The position numbers and the translations under genes were made by a program. This document shows, one piece after another, positions 10,738 through 22,985 of a DNA stretch of 64,000 nt. Each line of letters starts with the position of its first letter. Positions within the stretch are counted from its first letter, which is position 1. Source of the DNA: Bolinopsis microptera (Eukaryota; Ctenophora; Tentaculata; Lobata; Bolinopsidae); assembly GCF_026151205.1 (NCBI RefSeq), contig NC_087081.1, positions 4,707,246-4,771,245 of the forward strand, in the 5' to 3' direction. The notes beneath the pieces were generated by a model. It was not told the DNA's origin and searched no databases. It saw nothing but the letters and a program-made list of their open reading frames with translations.

Positions 10738-13700
10738 AATGTTTCGAAAGAAGTTTTAACAAGAATTGAAGGTACCAGTTATATCAGTAATAAGGAAAAA
10801 CACAATGATTATCTGTGGCCGGTTTCATCCTTATGTAGCAAAGAAATGTTTTATAAATCTCTACTCCACTGGGAAGTATGAATAAATTATATTTTGTAAT
10901 CTTGTTTTTATTCATAAATAATATTTGATAAATTATAACCTTTAAATTTGCAGATGGAGAAATAATTATTTGTCCATGTAGTGTGATGATAATTTGTAGA
11001 CATTAGTGATGATGTTATGTCATAATTTTTACTTTACTTTACATTACTTTACTATTCAGGCAGCTCTAACAAACATACAGCCTTCGACTCTTGAGCACTA
11101 GATGGGAGCACTAGCTAGGGAACTTTTTTGATTCACGATGTCAATCCTTCGCATCTCGCCGATCTGCATACGTGGTTGCGAGAAAATGCGCGGCGCGACC
11201 CAGTAGTGCATCGCGCTACAAGAAACTTTTACATTTTATAATGTTCAGGTTCAAGTCACATGTTGCGTTATAACGACGAGCAAAGTATCCGGCATGCCTA
11301 ATTTTAGGCATGCCCTGTATTTACCATGTTCTAGCTGTGTTTACCATGTCCTGTATTTACCATTTCATGTATTTGCCACATGTCCTGTATTTACTTGTCA
11401 TACGTTGTATGACCCGCCGCGCACGAGTGCGCGGCTACTACAGTTTCTCACTATACAGTTTTTCATTATAGTGAGGCGACAGTGGGGGTCACCACGTGAT
11501 ATAACAAGTATTTACTATGTTTTTTTTTATATCATAACGATTCTTTATAAATGCATTTCAGCTCAGTTAATTAATTAGGAATCGAGTATAATTTATCAAT
11601 TTTACTTTTTCCTGCAGCTCATATAATAGCTTTGCTAAAGTCTAGTCTTTTTAACGCCATAATATTTAGGAAGCTACAATTTTTTGAAGCTGGAACAAGC
11701 ATGATGGTTTTTTTTTTTTTTACTCATATTGTCAAGAATTTTATTTTTAAACACCAATTAACGCACCGCTCCGATTTTTGAACAAGGCATTCAATGCAAA
11801 TTTTAAATTTTGATTGCGTTACAATTTAATACACGTACAGTATGTATTTCCAATGTCAAATTTTATTTGATTGACGATGTTAATCTTTAGCAGCTCTGCA
11901 GCTGCGCGGCCCAATGGTGCATTTCAAATTTCAGCGATTTATGATTTAGTGAAAAGCATCATGTTGGATGCGCGCGCGGCGTATTATTGTAATTTTAAAG
12001 CTACAAAACTAAATTTTTATTGCTTTAAATGAATATTTTGTATTTATTTTCTTTCCGTTTTTATTTATTTTATGTTCAATGGCAAGTTAAGCAGAATGAG
12101 CAACACTTTATTCTAAAAATTTGTTAGCCATTAGCGTACACAATTTATAAAACTGTATGCTATATATTATGCTATATATAGCTAATTAATACAACACAAT
12201 AAAATTAAACTGTTAATACCGCAAACATTATTAGTTTTATTTAAACGCTTTGCAATTGCTTTTAATATTGAAATGTTTCAAAATTAAAATTTTTTAGTTT
12301 CGTCGATAACGAAAGCTGGCTTTATACTTTATAAACAAAGACGATGAAAAGAGCCCCTTTTCCATTTTCATTTAACTTCAATTATATCACGATTTTTTAA
12401 TAATCTAGCTTGCTAGTCTATTGGTCGATTTCCCCGAAGTAAAACGAATGCTCACGTGTCACGGAGGGAATGACATGCCAAGTAAATCCAACTGGTCGTT
12501 AGCTATCTCCTTAAAGTAGGTGACATCGGGATTAGTGTTTGTACTGTTAAAGACTGCAATTCCGGTTTCGTTCGTTTGTACTAATATTGCATCTTTCCGC
12601 CAGATTAATGGCATAGCCTGGTACTTAATAACTGCAGTTTGGTTGATAATCGTGAATAGTTTTCCACTTCTGTCTTAGCATATACGACCAGAGCCATTTT
12701 GGTAGCTCTCTTCTACCTGAAGGCTAATCAGACACGAATTATGACTTAATTGTTCCTTTAGTTGACCCAAATAGATGAGATATTAACAATTTTTTCATCA
12801 CATTGTTCGTTGTTTTACTTTTCCCTCAAGTATAGAAGGGTAAATTTGTCTCTAATCAAGTAATGTTTGATTGTTCTTTTACTTTTACTCTATCAGGATA
12901 AGAGTGAAATTTGACCGACTTGAGAACCACAGTCGTTGCTCTTAGAGTGAAAAGTTGTAGTGCGGTGAAAATAGCAGAATTAATAATAATGTAGACTTTT
13001 TATATTAGACTTAAACATAGAGTCTTGTACATTGGATTGTCATAGTGCTGTATTTAATACAAAGGAGTTCACTAATTCTTCTCAGATTTTTAAAATTACT
13101 ACCTTTTTGCAGCAGAAAGTGATGTCAAGAGGTAATAATATCTATTTATTTTTACGATTTTGAAAGCACCTGCACTGGGGGTTCAAATTTGGGGATCTAA
13201 AGTTCTTCTTCCTTGGCCAATTTTTATTTCTTCATACTGTCCAAAAGGCCTAAATACATTCAACCCAACTACAAAAGTTTCAATTGCATATGTTTTACGA
13301 ATCAAATCAAATCAAAATATAATGACACAAACATCATCACACATCATCAAAAATATGTCTACTAAAGTTTTAAAATTATCTAAAATCTATTGGCCTAAAC
13401 AACCAAGTTAAAAATGAATCTAATTTACGGTTTCTTTAAAGTTTGAGAAAAAGCACAGAATCTCTCCGCCTGTTCCATCATCTGCATTTAAAGCTTCTTT
13501 GTTGTTGCTTTTACTGCAGCACCCACTAATTTTCATTTTGCTCAGTTGTATAATAAATACAACATTTATAAACCGTCTTATAGCTAAATCATATAACTCG
13601 ATATAATTTAACCCTGGAGATAAACTCCAGTGCTTTCTAAAGCGGCTCTTACATTAACTGAGCTTAGTTTAATTGAAAATTAGACATGACAAGTTCATTT

Positions 13701-15148
13701 ATCCTCTTTGATAGGACTTTTGCTACTGTTTAAATTTCAGCTGTTTTCTTCCACGATGATTATATGAGAAGACAGGGTGAAGGTTAGTGAGAGACACACA
13801 TTTTTACTGAAACAAACAGGAAATAGAATATGAAACACCTGTGTTCTTGGTGTTCTGCTTATTTAAGCTTTCTTGCTACTTTCATGGAATTTGCAATAGC
13901 TGTTGTGACTTTCTTTGCTTAATAGAAATGCTATATTTCATTTCCAAGCTGTGCTTGATAGTTGATGTTGTTTTAAGTTAGAATCAAATCAAATCAAGAA
14001 TAAAAACATAAAATAGTTTACACCACTTTTTAAAACAAATTTCCTTATTCCTACATTATGAAGAAAAATACTGATTGTGCATGTTGCCAGGGAAAAGATG
14101 AATTTCAAAGTTTATTTCAGGAAATTAAGTTGTTTTTCGTGTCCTTGACTCTAGGGGACCCATAAAAAAGGTATGCTTTAATGAACTTCATGATAGCATT
14201 GCAGTTACAAAGTTTTTGTTTCATACATTTTACAAATTGCAGATGATATATAATCGTATCTTAAGGCACTTTGGAATGAAAACCGGTTTAGCCTTGTGTC
14301 AGAACTTGGACACTGTACCAAGGTATTTGTCTGTAGTATAGACTTTTTTCCATTCACCCCCTTTTGTAAAAAGCCAACAGTGAAAGGTTACAAATGCAAT
14401 GGTCGCTTTTGCAGAAAAAGAGGGATTTTGGAGAACGAGGTAGGTGGGTTTAAATATGTCGTCAGTCCTTCCGTCCGTTACCATGACAACTGGACAACTA
14501 GACGCGCGCAGTGAGCAAGGGTTGCTTGCGGAGATGTGATGTATAACCGTTAGTCAGTGCATGCGTGGCGCGAGTGTATTTTGTACTGATGTGTACAATT
14601 ATAAAACATAAGTATTCAGTATAGTTCACTTTCTGCTTACAATTTCTTAAATTGCAGATAAAAGTTAGGTTCTACGGCAATTGAATTGAATCACAAGTGT
14701 TTCCCTATTTAAAGCATAATGTTCATGTTATGAAGTGAGCTGATTAGAGCTTGTAGTGAATCGAAATCTAGCGTCTTGTTATACTTGGAGTTTTGTGAGT
14801 GTTATTTTGTCTAATATCCTGCTAAAGATGGTGACTTATGTTTTGATAGAATTAATAGAGTTGATTCGGATAATTCCGTTATCAATTCCATTTTCATTGG
14901 CCTCTTTATATATGTGAAACTGAATCCTGTGAGTATGATCGCTATGTAGATCATCTGAAAATTTGTACCTAGAAAAAATGTGTTGTCCCTGCCCTTCTCT
15001 TGAGTAGTATCCTAATCATAATGACTTTACTTTGGAGGTTCCTAGTCGAGTGCTGATGTCACCATGGGGTGGGCCTTTAATTTGAGTGGGAGTTTGTTCT
15101 ACAAATCCACCAAGTTTTAAAATAGCTTACTCCACATGCGCACTTCCA
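10738..15148. other. Long non-coding stretch with degenerate repeats
   Basis: No gene is supported. Two loosely similar GC-rich patches (about 11090-11215 and 11860-11990, both with CGCGGC motifs) suggest an old duplicated repeat. A 20-base string at 11405-11424 recurs inverted at 63151-63170. Open frames at 13160 and 14296 show no conserved domain or splice context. Confidence 0.45.
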
Positions 15149-15179
<31 letters not shown>

Positions 15180-15360
15180 TATGTATGTTTATGTGATCGT
15201 TTTATTATGGATGACTGTTAGCATGATTATTAGAGTGAGTATGAATATGAGTGTGACTGTCAGTGTGAATATTAAAGTGAACGTGAGTGTAAGTGTGATT
15301 GCAAGTGTGAATGTAAGTGTGAGTGTAAGACGTAAGTGTGAGTGTAAGTGTGTGCAACGT
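15149..15360 (+). repeat. (GT)n microsatellite and GAGTGTAAGTGT-type minisatellite
   Basis: About 12 GT units at 15149-15172 grade into GTATGT and then into imperfect repeats of AGTGTAAGTGTGA and AGTGTGAATGTAAG to about 15360. The open reading frame through it (Val/Ser-rich) is a by-product of the repeat. Confidence 0.8.
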
Positions 15361-17040
15361 TCATGCAGGCAAACAAACTGGCACTTGAGTGTCTCTTTGT
15401 TAAAACATTAAAAGCGGAGTTATCAATTCCACCAGTAGATATTAATTATCCCCGATTTTCTCAAACACAACTCAAACTATTACATATCGCTGACTTTACC
15501 CATCACACCATATCCCTCCCTGCATATTATTCAATCTGACATCTTGCATAATATAATACATCGGGCACCTTGTCATGTATTAACATTTTAGTATTAATCG
15601 TCATTACCTCAGAGCAGGTATTATATATGTGTGTAATCCGAGACTCCTATTAGAGGCTGTATTTCTACACAGTGCAGTGTCGTCGTCTCCCCTAGCCAAT
15701 GAGAAGCGAGAGATCCAGTAATTAACCAATCAGAGCACAGGGTTTCAGTAATTAACCAATCAGTTGGCTGTGTTGGGTGTCATGCGATCGGCTTAACATG
15801 TGTACACCTCTTTTTGTTTAAGGTTCGCTATTATTATATAATAGAACATGCAAGTTTCGGCAGGAACTATGTGCTCACTGCACGATGTAATGGCATCCAA
15901 TTTTTGATGATTTATGCCGAGTGTTTTTTATCAGTCAGTATTTTTCAAGCTGTGTTTTCTGCTACGGTCAACAAAAAAGTGAAATGTGTAAATTATAACA
16001 TGTCAAAATAGTTTAAACATGCGTTCCAATATGAAAATGATTTAATTTGTTTGTGGCAAGTTTTAAATTTCCTGGCAAGAATCTCCGTTCGCATAATCAG
16101 TTTCAATTCAAGTCTTTGCTCAGATTATCCGTACAGTGTAGATATAATTGCCGCTTAATATCTGCATAATTATAATTGCCCCGACTAAAAACATCTACGT
16201 GCAAGTCGGAACATACCCAGTTTCTTACACAGACGTTTATTTGTACGATATCAGATTAATTAATTGAACTTCGCTGACAGTCAAATGAATTTCAATGGGT
16301 TGAGGTCGTTAGTCCAAACTTATATATTTGCTTATATTCCAATGTTTAAAAAAGTATTAGTAATTTCAAACATATCGCTTCAATATTCACATATATGCAA
16401 GGCGAACTTGTGAACGTAGAAAGCCTACTTGACGTTGAGAAATAATAATATGTATTCTGTTTACTCTGACCTACTAGCACGATATTGCTCGGTGATATTT
16501 GCTGTAGTTAGCTTGTCAGGAGACTCTTAGTTTCAAGATTTCAATCCTGATTTGTGGGTTCCCTTCTTGTCAAAATACAGTATATTGATTTGACTTTTAT
16601 TTTGTTTTCCTTGCTGTGTTTTTTTAGGTTTGCTCATGAGATGGAAAATGATGTAGCGGGTGGCCGCGGTTTTTTTGCAGCCATACTCTAAGACTTAAGT
16701 TTTAAAGTTCGTCCTTAGCAGTGAATTTCTATTCCCAGATGAAATATTTCCATTGTTTCATTTTTCTGGGAACTTTTCCAACAACTGGTATTCACTTCAT
16801 TCTGTTAGATATTTGAAAAGGATATATGGCGTACGTAGATCTGCTCTCATATCCGAATTATTAACTCATCAAGTCAGGAATTGTTTGTGCAACATTTATT
16901 GTCTTCGAATCACAATTTCTTGAAACATTTTTCTTTGTAATGAATGTTGGCGGAAAAGCTGCCCATACAATCTACATTATATTGAAAATACATATTTTTT
17001 ACATACTCAATATCCAAAGCATAAACTATTCCCACGCAGT
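15361..17040. other. Non-coding; cluster of CCAAT motifs
   Basis: No coding region supported. Three CCAAT motifs fall at about 15697-15765 (CCAATGAG, then CCAATCAG twice inside a repeated CAGTAATTAACCAATCAG). This could be promoter-like or a small direct repeat; no linked gene was found. Confidence 0.35.
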
Positions 17041-17043
17041 AAA

Positions 17044-17453
17044 AAGTGGTACAAACACAGAGCAGAGAAGGTGTTGGAGAACGAAAAAGTCAAGCTATTG
17101 TGGGACTTTCACATCCAGTCAGACCACGTTATCGAGCACTGCAGACCGGATCTTCTCCTGGTAGACAAGGTAATCAACGCAGCAACCATCATCGACGTTG
17201 CAGTCCCGTACCAGGAGATACCCGGATCTTGGATAGAGAGCAAGATAAGATACTAGCTTATCAAGACCTAAAAAGAGAGATTAAGAAGAACTGGAATTTA
17301 CGAAAGGTTACAATTGTCCCAGTGGTGGTAGGCGCTTTAGGAACTGTCACCATAAACTTTCGTAAGCACCTCGATGCAGCATCTCTAATCTTCAGAAGAC
17401 AGCTCTGCTTGGATCAGCCAGAATTCTCAGGATGGTTTTGGACATCTAATTGA
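17044..17453 (+). pseudogene. R2-like LINE fragment: restriction-like endonuclease end, frameshifted
   Basis: Frame 1 from 17044 (KWYKHRAEKV, KLLWDFHIQSDHVIEH, CRPDLLLVDK, IIDVAVP) gives the RPD and DV-hydrophobic-P motifs of the restriction-like endonuclease at the C-terminus of R2/NeSL-type LINEs. Near 17205-17215 the reading moves by one base into another frame and continues DREQDKI, YQDLKREIKKNW, IVPVVVGALGTV to a stop at 17453. Only the C-terminal domain remains; the reverse transcriptase is missing. It is a dead, 5'-truncated copy. The following repeated 3' region probably belongs to it. Confidence 0.75.
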
Positions 17454-17534
17454 GTGTTTAATACACCGTAGCTCTTCTTGAAGTTTTAATTTATTCTGTA
17501 TAACTGTAATATATACTTTTTGGTCTCTTTTATC

Positions 17535-18060
17535 TCTTCCCTCGTCCGCAAGCCCTGTCTCTTGTTTATACAACTTTTAACTCATATCAATGTACATATC
17601 GGAAAGTTGTTGTATTTATTAAGTATACTGTATTGAAATTACTCCCAGATTTGTGTAAAGATTATTTTCGTCTGGACCTTGTGAATACAATTGTTACAGT
17701 TATTTCTCTTTTTTTTCTTCCCTTGCTCTGCAAGCCCTGTTTCTTGTATAAAAATTGTGTTTAGTATTTCGTATATTCTTGTAATTATTGTGATAATTTG
17801 TGATTCAGTTTTCAGTATTAGTAATTGGTGTTTGCTGAATTACTGTATTATACACTCTGTGGCCAGCTCTTATGTGTTCCATCTCTTGCCCTGCAAGCCC
17901 TGTTTCTTGTTTATACAACATAATATAATTATGTAATAAACATTTATTGTAGTGTAGGATTGTTTGAATTTCTATTTGCTAAGTCATTTAATATGCATTT
18001 TGTGTTTGTTTCTCCCGTTTTTCTTCCCTTGCGTTGCAAGCCCTGTCTCTTGTAAAAACA
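17535..18060 (+). repeat. Four spaced copies of a LINE 3'-UTR motif
   Basis: A motif close to TGCAAGCCCTGTTTCTTGT, each time preceded by a CTTCCCTTGC-like pyrimidine stretch, occurs near 17549, 17730, 17897 and 18038. Spacing shrinks from about 180 to 140 bases. It follows the R2-like coding end and precedes a GC-rich segment (about 18085-18185) with a hairpin-like pair (TCTGGTCC and GGGCCAGA) and a TAATAATAA tail, the likely LINE 3' terminus. Confidence 0.65.
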
Positions 18061-18363
18061 ACCACTTTTGTAGATACACACAGTCTCTACGCCTTTATCC
18101 TCTGGTCCCTAGGGTCAGCTGACTCCGGGCCAGAGGAAAATTACCGATTGCCAAGGTTTGATGCCTAGGCAGTCGAGACCTCTTATTGAGACCCGATATA
18201 ATAATAATAAGTTCTAGAAATTTATACATCGCTTTATAGCCAAAAAGAACTCAAAACCCAAAGATTCAGTTCAAGCCATAGTAAAGCGACTCATGAACAT
18301 GTACATAAGAACTTAGCATTTTAAATGAAGTATGGTTTGTATGAGAAAGATATTATACGATAC

Positions 18364-19337
18364 TTATATGAACACTTTTTCAAGTAGATGAGTCTTTAGT
18401 CTCTTTTTAAACAAGTCAATATCAGTCAATGTTCTCAATTGATAAGGAAGCTGATTCCATACTGAGGGTCCACAGTAACTAAAACCTCTCTCAGTTTTAC
18501 TATAATTTGAGACAGGAGGACCATTTAGGAGGAAATAGTCTTGTTCAGTTCGTAGCACACGTACAGGTTGACTCTTGATGTCGATGCATTTGGTGGTATA
18601 GTCTGGAGCTATGTTGTTGATGCATTTGAACACTGTTTGAGCAATCTTATACTTGTTGTCTAATTGGAAGAAAATGGGCCTTTTTCAGGAATGGAGTGAC
18701 ACTGTCCCATTTTTAATAGCTTTTCTACCAAACAAGAATCGTACACAGGAATTTTATACCTTCTGGAGTGTCTTTATGAGAAAATCGGGTAAACCATAGA
18801 GAAGTCCATTGCAATAGTCTAGTTTTGAAAAGATCAAACAGTGAATGAGCTGTCTTTTTAGGTCATAGTTAAGCTTTGAGCCCATTTAACTCGAAGGTTC
18901 CTCAAATGGATGTTGCAACAACTGATAATTGAATTGACTTGATCTTCAAATGTAAGGAATTGATCAAAGAGGACACCTAAACTTTTTACTGTGTGGGATG
19001 CATCCACAAGGTCAGCTGCATTGTCAAGTTGTATTGAGTCGACTGGACATGAAGAGTAACTGTTCTTGGTCTGTACTACAAGAGTTTCTGTTTTGTTTTG
19101 GTTTAATTTGAGTTTATTTTGGGTCATCCAGCTCTTAATTTCTTGAAAACAACGTGTAATTCTCTCTTCGATTGTTGACAGATCTCGAAATAGTGGGTTA
19201 AACTCAATGTAAAGTTGGGTGTCATCTGCGCACATGTGGATGTTAAATCCATGTCTCTTTGCAATATGATTAAGCTCCTTTGTGTACAGTATAAACAGAA
19301 TTGGACCTAGAATTGAACCTTGCGGGACTCCAATTCT
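18364..19337 (-). pseudogene. Minus-strand LINE reverse transcriptase fragment
   Basis: Read from 19337 downward the sequence begins with GVPQGSILGPILF, then CADDTQLY (19235 side), a Cys variant of the catalytic YADD motif, then SWMTQNKLKLNQNKTE and KSLGVLFDQ, which are standard reverse transcriptase thumb motifs. After a stop at 18858 a second frame (18633-18364) carries the C-terminal block FSYCGPSVWNQLPYQLR. The copy lacks the endonuclease and the first RT motifs and has at least one break, so it is inactive. It is distinct from the other LINE pieces here. Confidence 0.8.
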
Positions 19338-19380
19338 AAGGAAGCATCTCTCAATTCTAAGGAAGCATCTATTATAATGT
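19320..19380. repeat. Short direct duplication
   Basis: CAATTCTAAGGAAGCATCT occurs twice in tandem (about 19332-19370), at the 5' truncation point of the minus-strand LINE fragment. It may reflect the insertion or a small local duplication. Confidence 0.6.
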
Positions 19381-20241
19381 GAGTAAGAGAGAAATACTGA
19401 GAAGTTCTATATATATTCCCCCCTTTGTTGTGGTCTATAAATGCCTTCCTTTCGGACTTCAGCATCGAATCATTAGTTTGTCATCTCTATTTATAGTTTG
19501 GTTTAACCTATTTCAACTACTAGTACAGTATAATGTAGACTAGGACCTATTTCTACTGCAACTACAGTGTAATGTAGATTTGCTTCAGACTAAGATCTGA
19601 TTTTACATTGTTGCTCAACTAGTTAGAACCAAGCACCTTACTACCAGGTGGGTTTCTAAACGATTTTTCATGCCATTTTTGTTGATGAAACATGTAGCAG
19701 CTTGGGATTATTAAATTGTGAGTCAACTGACGTCGTCAGATCCCTACATGTTTTGTTCTTTATTACGTCAGATATGTACGAGAGCTATCATATTATTGAA
19801 ATGATATGCTGTGTATTGTGACGTCTTTATATAAGTGAATACTGAATATATTATATGTATAATGGAATTGTGATTCTGTTGTAATATATCTAACAAATTT
19901 ATTTACTCCCGTTTTCGATAAAGTTGTCAACACTCAACAAGTTATTAATCAAATGCTTTTACTTTTATCTTAGATAAAATCCTATGTTACGTCCAACCAT
20001 TTCACAACCATGGGTGACCACATTAAATCCACAAACTTACTTCTTTTATAAATAATATGTATAAATATAACATTCGTATATGACATCCGCTCATTACTGG
20101 GCACCGTATTGTGTAAATTATTTAGTCGCATTTTATACAATATCTTTGTCGCATAATAACGGGTTACAGGGGTAGTAAATACTTTGTTTCGTTTGGCAAA
20201 TATCTAACAAACAAACTTCTCATTGTTATAGATAACATGCT

Positions 20242-20336
20242 ATGAGTTATCCTGTGTCGGTGATGAAGAACTCGCACGCCATCGACAGCCACTTTAGAGA
20301 TGTTTTACAACCCCAACACACCAACGCCTTAGCAAG
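20242..20336 (+). CDS. Candidate first coding exon of the Mastermind-like gene
   Basis: ATG at 20242 follows an in-frame TAA and opens a 31-codon stretch ending in AG before a donor GTAACT. A second Met is at codon 8. The encoded helix-prone segment (AIDSHFRDVL, HTNALA) ends mid-codon (phase 2), and the exon at 22380 supplies the missing base, giving Arg-Tyr-Glu. Human and fly Mastermind have a long N-terminal helix with a His six residues before Arg-Tyr-Glu; the same spacing is seen here, but the strongly basic residues that bind Notch/CSL are mostly absent. The assignment rests on phase and this pattern, so it is tentative. An opposite-strand open frame overlapping it looks like a shadow. 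Confidence 0.35.
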
Positions 20337-21024
20337 GTAACTAATTTTGTTCGTCCTTTTTTCTGTACGAATGTTTGTAAATTTGTCCCTTTTTTCAAAG
20401 ATTTTATAAATTTCCTCAGTAATTTCCTTTAAACTTTGCCACCCAACTGTACACAACTGTACAACTCTTCTAAAACGTTTATAATTACTGCGCAACACAG
20501 GGTTGTTTCACATCATAAGTCATCCTTCTTTCTTTTGTCCGACATCGTTTATAAATTTTGTATTTTGTGGCAGCAACAAATGTATACTAAGAGTTGATTT
20601 TGACGAAACAAAAAGATACTGGTCAACATGTCGAGTGTCGACTAGTGTCGAGACGGCGTGTGCTCAGTGCTGTATATAATATAGTAATATAGTAAGCTAG
20701 TAAGCAATGTGGGAGTAATAATAATTTACTCTTTTAAGAAGTTGTGTTTGAACAATAAGAATTAGGATTCGTCCCAGCCACATGTTTAAGTTAAATAAAA
20801 AATTATAGCTCGTACATTATACGTTGTGATGTAATCTACTAAACGTTTAGTAGATTTTCACTTAGAGTGATATTAGTTGATTTTACCAAAGATGGCATTA
20901 AATTCGGTAAGAATTACCTAATCGGCCTACATCATGAATCAACATTGACAACATGAATCTGTCGGTCACAAGTTCCACAGAAAATAAACTTTTAAATAAT
21001 AATCAGAAAGCATAAAATTAATAC

Positions 21025-21254
21025 TCAACTCTCAACTTTTATCTTACCTAAATGGGCATCAAATTCATCAGAATCGGCCATCCAGTTTGATGGGGAAATT
21101 ACAAAGAGTTTCGTTTCTCCAGAACCCCAGAACCAACGTTTATTTCCCATGTTTGTTGTCAGTTTGGTTACTGCTGGCAATATACCAGCTCTCTTCAAAC
21201 TCTTCTTCTGAATCTTAGTCAACTGTAAGCTCTCCTGTACGGCGGCTTTCACAA
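21025..21254 (-). CDS. Isolated exon-like open frame, unknown
   Basis: On the minus strand an open stretch of about 70 codons (KKSLKRAGILPAVTKL, NKRWFWGSGETKLFV, NWMADSDEFDAHLG) ends at a good donor, GTAAGATAA, near 21049. Its composition looks like real protein and not low-complexity. A weak acceptor (ACATAG) lies just upstream. I do not recognise the family and found no neighbouring exon. It would sit inside an intron of the gene on the other strand. Confidence 0.2.
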
Positions 21255-21318
21255 CGCGTCCCTATGTCTCCAACTCCTGCAGCTGAAGAGAGAGACTCTT
21301 AAACTATCATGAGCTTAC

Positions 21319-21382
21319 CTACCCCCGGCCCCCCCCGCCCCCCCCCCCCCCCCCCCCCCCGCCCCCACGTCACCCCCTCCCC
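21319..21382. repeat. Poly-C tract
   Basis: C-rich run broken by single G or A bases; the longest pure stretch is about 22 bases (21339-21360). Complement strand is G-rich and could form quadruplex structure. Length may be unreliable in assembly. Confidence 0.8.
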
Positions 21383-22187
21383 CCATTTTCATTATCAACC
21401 AGTTACAGGGCTCTGAGCAATAGGGCCTGCTCTATCTCTCGCGCTGAACAATTGGAGTTTGTTTGCAAGTCGTTAATCATGATGGTTTCATCTCTTTTAC
21501 CCGGTATCCACGTTTGGTAAATGGTTAATAATAATCAAAGTTTTCTCCATATATTAAAGTCACACTTACTCAACAGTAAAAGTGTCATTTGCAATGACTG
21601 AATGACTCACATGTACATTGTACATAGCTTAAACAGGAGTCAAGAAGAACTGATATAAAGGTAAACATCAAGCTGCCAGTTTTTTCAAACCCTTTTGTAT
21701 GGCATTGACATCTGTTAACGTACACACGTCTATTCAGTCTACTCATGAAAATATGCCAGTAACGAACAAAAATAAAATGAACTCACCAGTTTGCGATGTT
21801 TGAATTTCAGATTTTAAAAATGATATGTACCAGCCCTTATGATATCCAGTTATCCGGATTTGTCAAATAATAATTATAAGCGTATTCTGAGGAGCTTTAA
21901 AGGTAATTTAGGTGTTATTATTGTGTGTAGAATAGCCGTGTGCTATTTCTAAGTAATTCGAAAGGAATGATGTCGACTCTTAACTATGTCGACCGTCGTC
22001 GAGGAGCCGAGTTGTAACCTTTGTCGGCCAAGGCTTTGTCGGCAGCTGCCGTTTTTCTTATGAAACGATCAGAACGTCACAGGAATTGTGAGCACTATAG
22101 TTAACTGAATATGTAATTAATAATACTCAAATCTCAATTGAACTGAAGACGTGATCAGATCCTATAGATCAAACCGACTTGAAAGCA

Positions 22188-22262
22188 TTATATTCATTAA
22201 TCATGTTATATTCATTAATCATGTTATATTCATTAATCATGTTATATTAATTGATCATGTCG
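22188..22262. repeat. 18-bp tandem repeat
   Basis: ATTCATTAATCATGTTAT is repeated about 3.5 times; the last unit diverges (ATTAATTGATCATGT). Each unit contains the palindromic core ATTAAT. Confidence 0.85.
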
Positions 22263-22379
22263 CTGCACCGTCACGGGTCAGACTAGATCGGGTAAGAATG
22301 AAGTGTATACATTCATTTGATCTATTTGCGTGTTCAAATCCTAATAGTGCCATACTTTGTAACGACATTCCATTTTCAG

Positions 22380-22431
22380 ATATGAGAAATACGAAAATAA
22401 GCAAATACGAGATGAAGAAGATACTAACAAG
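22380..22431 (+). CDS. Candidate second coding exon of the Mastermind-like gene
   Basis: A 52-base exon between acceptor CCATTTTCAG and donor GTAAGATTG. Read after the AG left by the exon ending at 20336, it gives Arg followed by YEKYENKQIRDEEDTNK and ends in phase 0, which is exactly the phase required by the first certain exon at 32830. RYE followed by Gln/Glu-rich and Asp-Thr residues parallels the N-terminal helix of Mastermind proteins. The other phase choices either hit a stop at once or do not join 32830. Further phase-0 exons between 22431 and 32830 cannot be excluded. Confidence 0.35.
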
Positions 22432-22905
22432 GTAAGATTGTCCTGTGATATTTCGGATATATTAAGATTATTCACTTATAACCAAATGTATTCTAGACGT
22501 GTTATTTTCAACATTGGAAAAGTGGCTAAAGTTCTTACCATCTTGCAAAATGTTGTAAATGTACGCCTTCAAGATGGACAATTCATAATTTCCCGCCATT
22601 TTCGCCACTAGGAACCTGGTAAATGGAGGCACGGTATTGACTGTTAACAGAGTTAACACGTTTAACTTACTTATTTATCACATACTGTAAAAGAGTACTG
22701 AAAATATAGTACTTATTATAATATACAGTACTAATTACAACATATTGTGTCTCGTATTATATAAACAATAACGGAAACATTAAAACAAACAATAAAAGAG
22801 TAAGTATATTAAGTTAATAACATTAATAATAGGTTTATCTGCTCGTCTCCTACTTTTTTAAGTGAGCCCCTTTCGGGCTCTCCTTCTCCATAACTGTGTA
22901 AAGAC

Positions 22906-22985
22906 ATGCTGTTAATTATTAGTAATTTTAGATTAACATGCTGTTAATTATTAGTAATTTTAGATTAACATGCTGTTAATTGTTC
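22906..22985. repeat. 32-bp tandem repeat
   Basis: ACATGCTGTTAATTATTAGT followed by AATTTTAGATTA is repeated about 2.5 times. Confidence 0.85.

Noticed and set aside
15136..15411. Val/Ser-rich small protein
   Set aside because: Product of the GT-rich minisatellite.
20247..20498. Minus-strand frame over candidate exon 20242-20336
   Set aside because: No motif, and the plus strand has a better start, donor and phase match.
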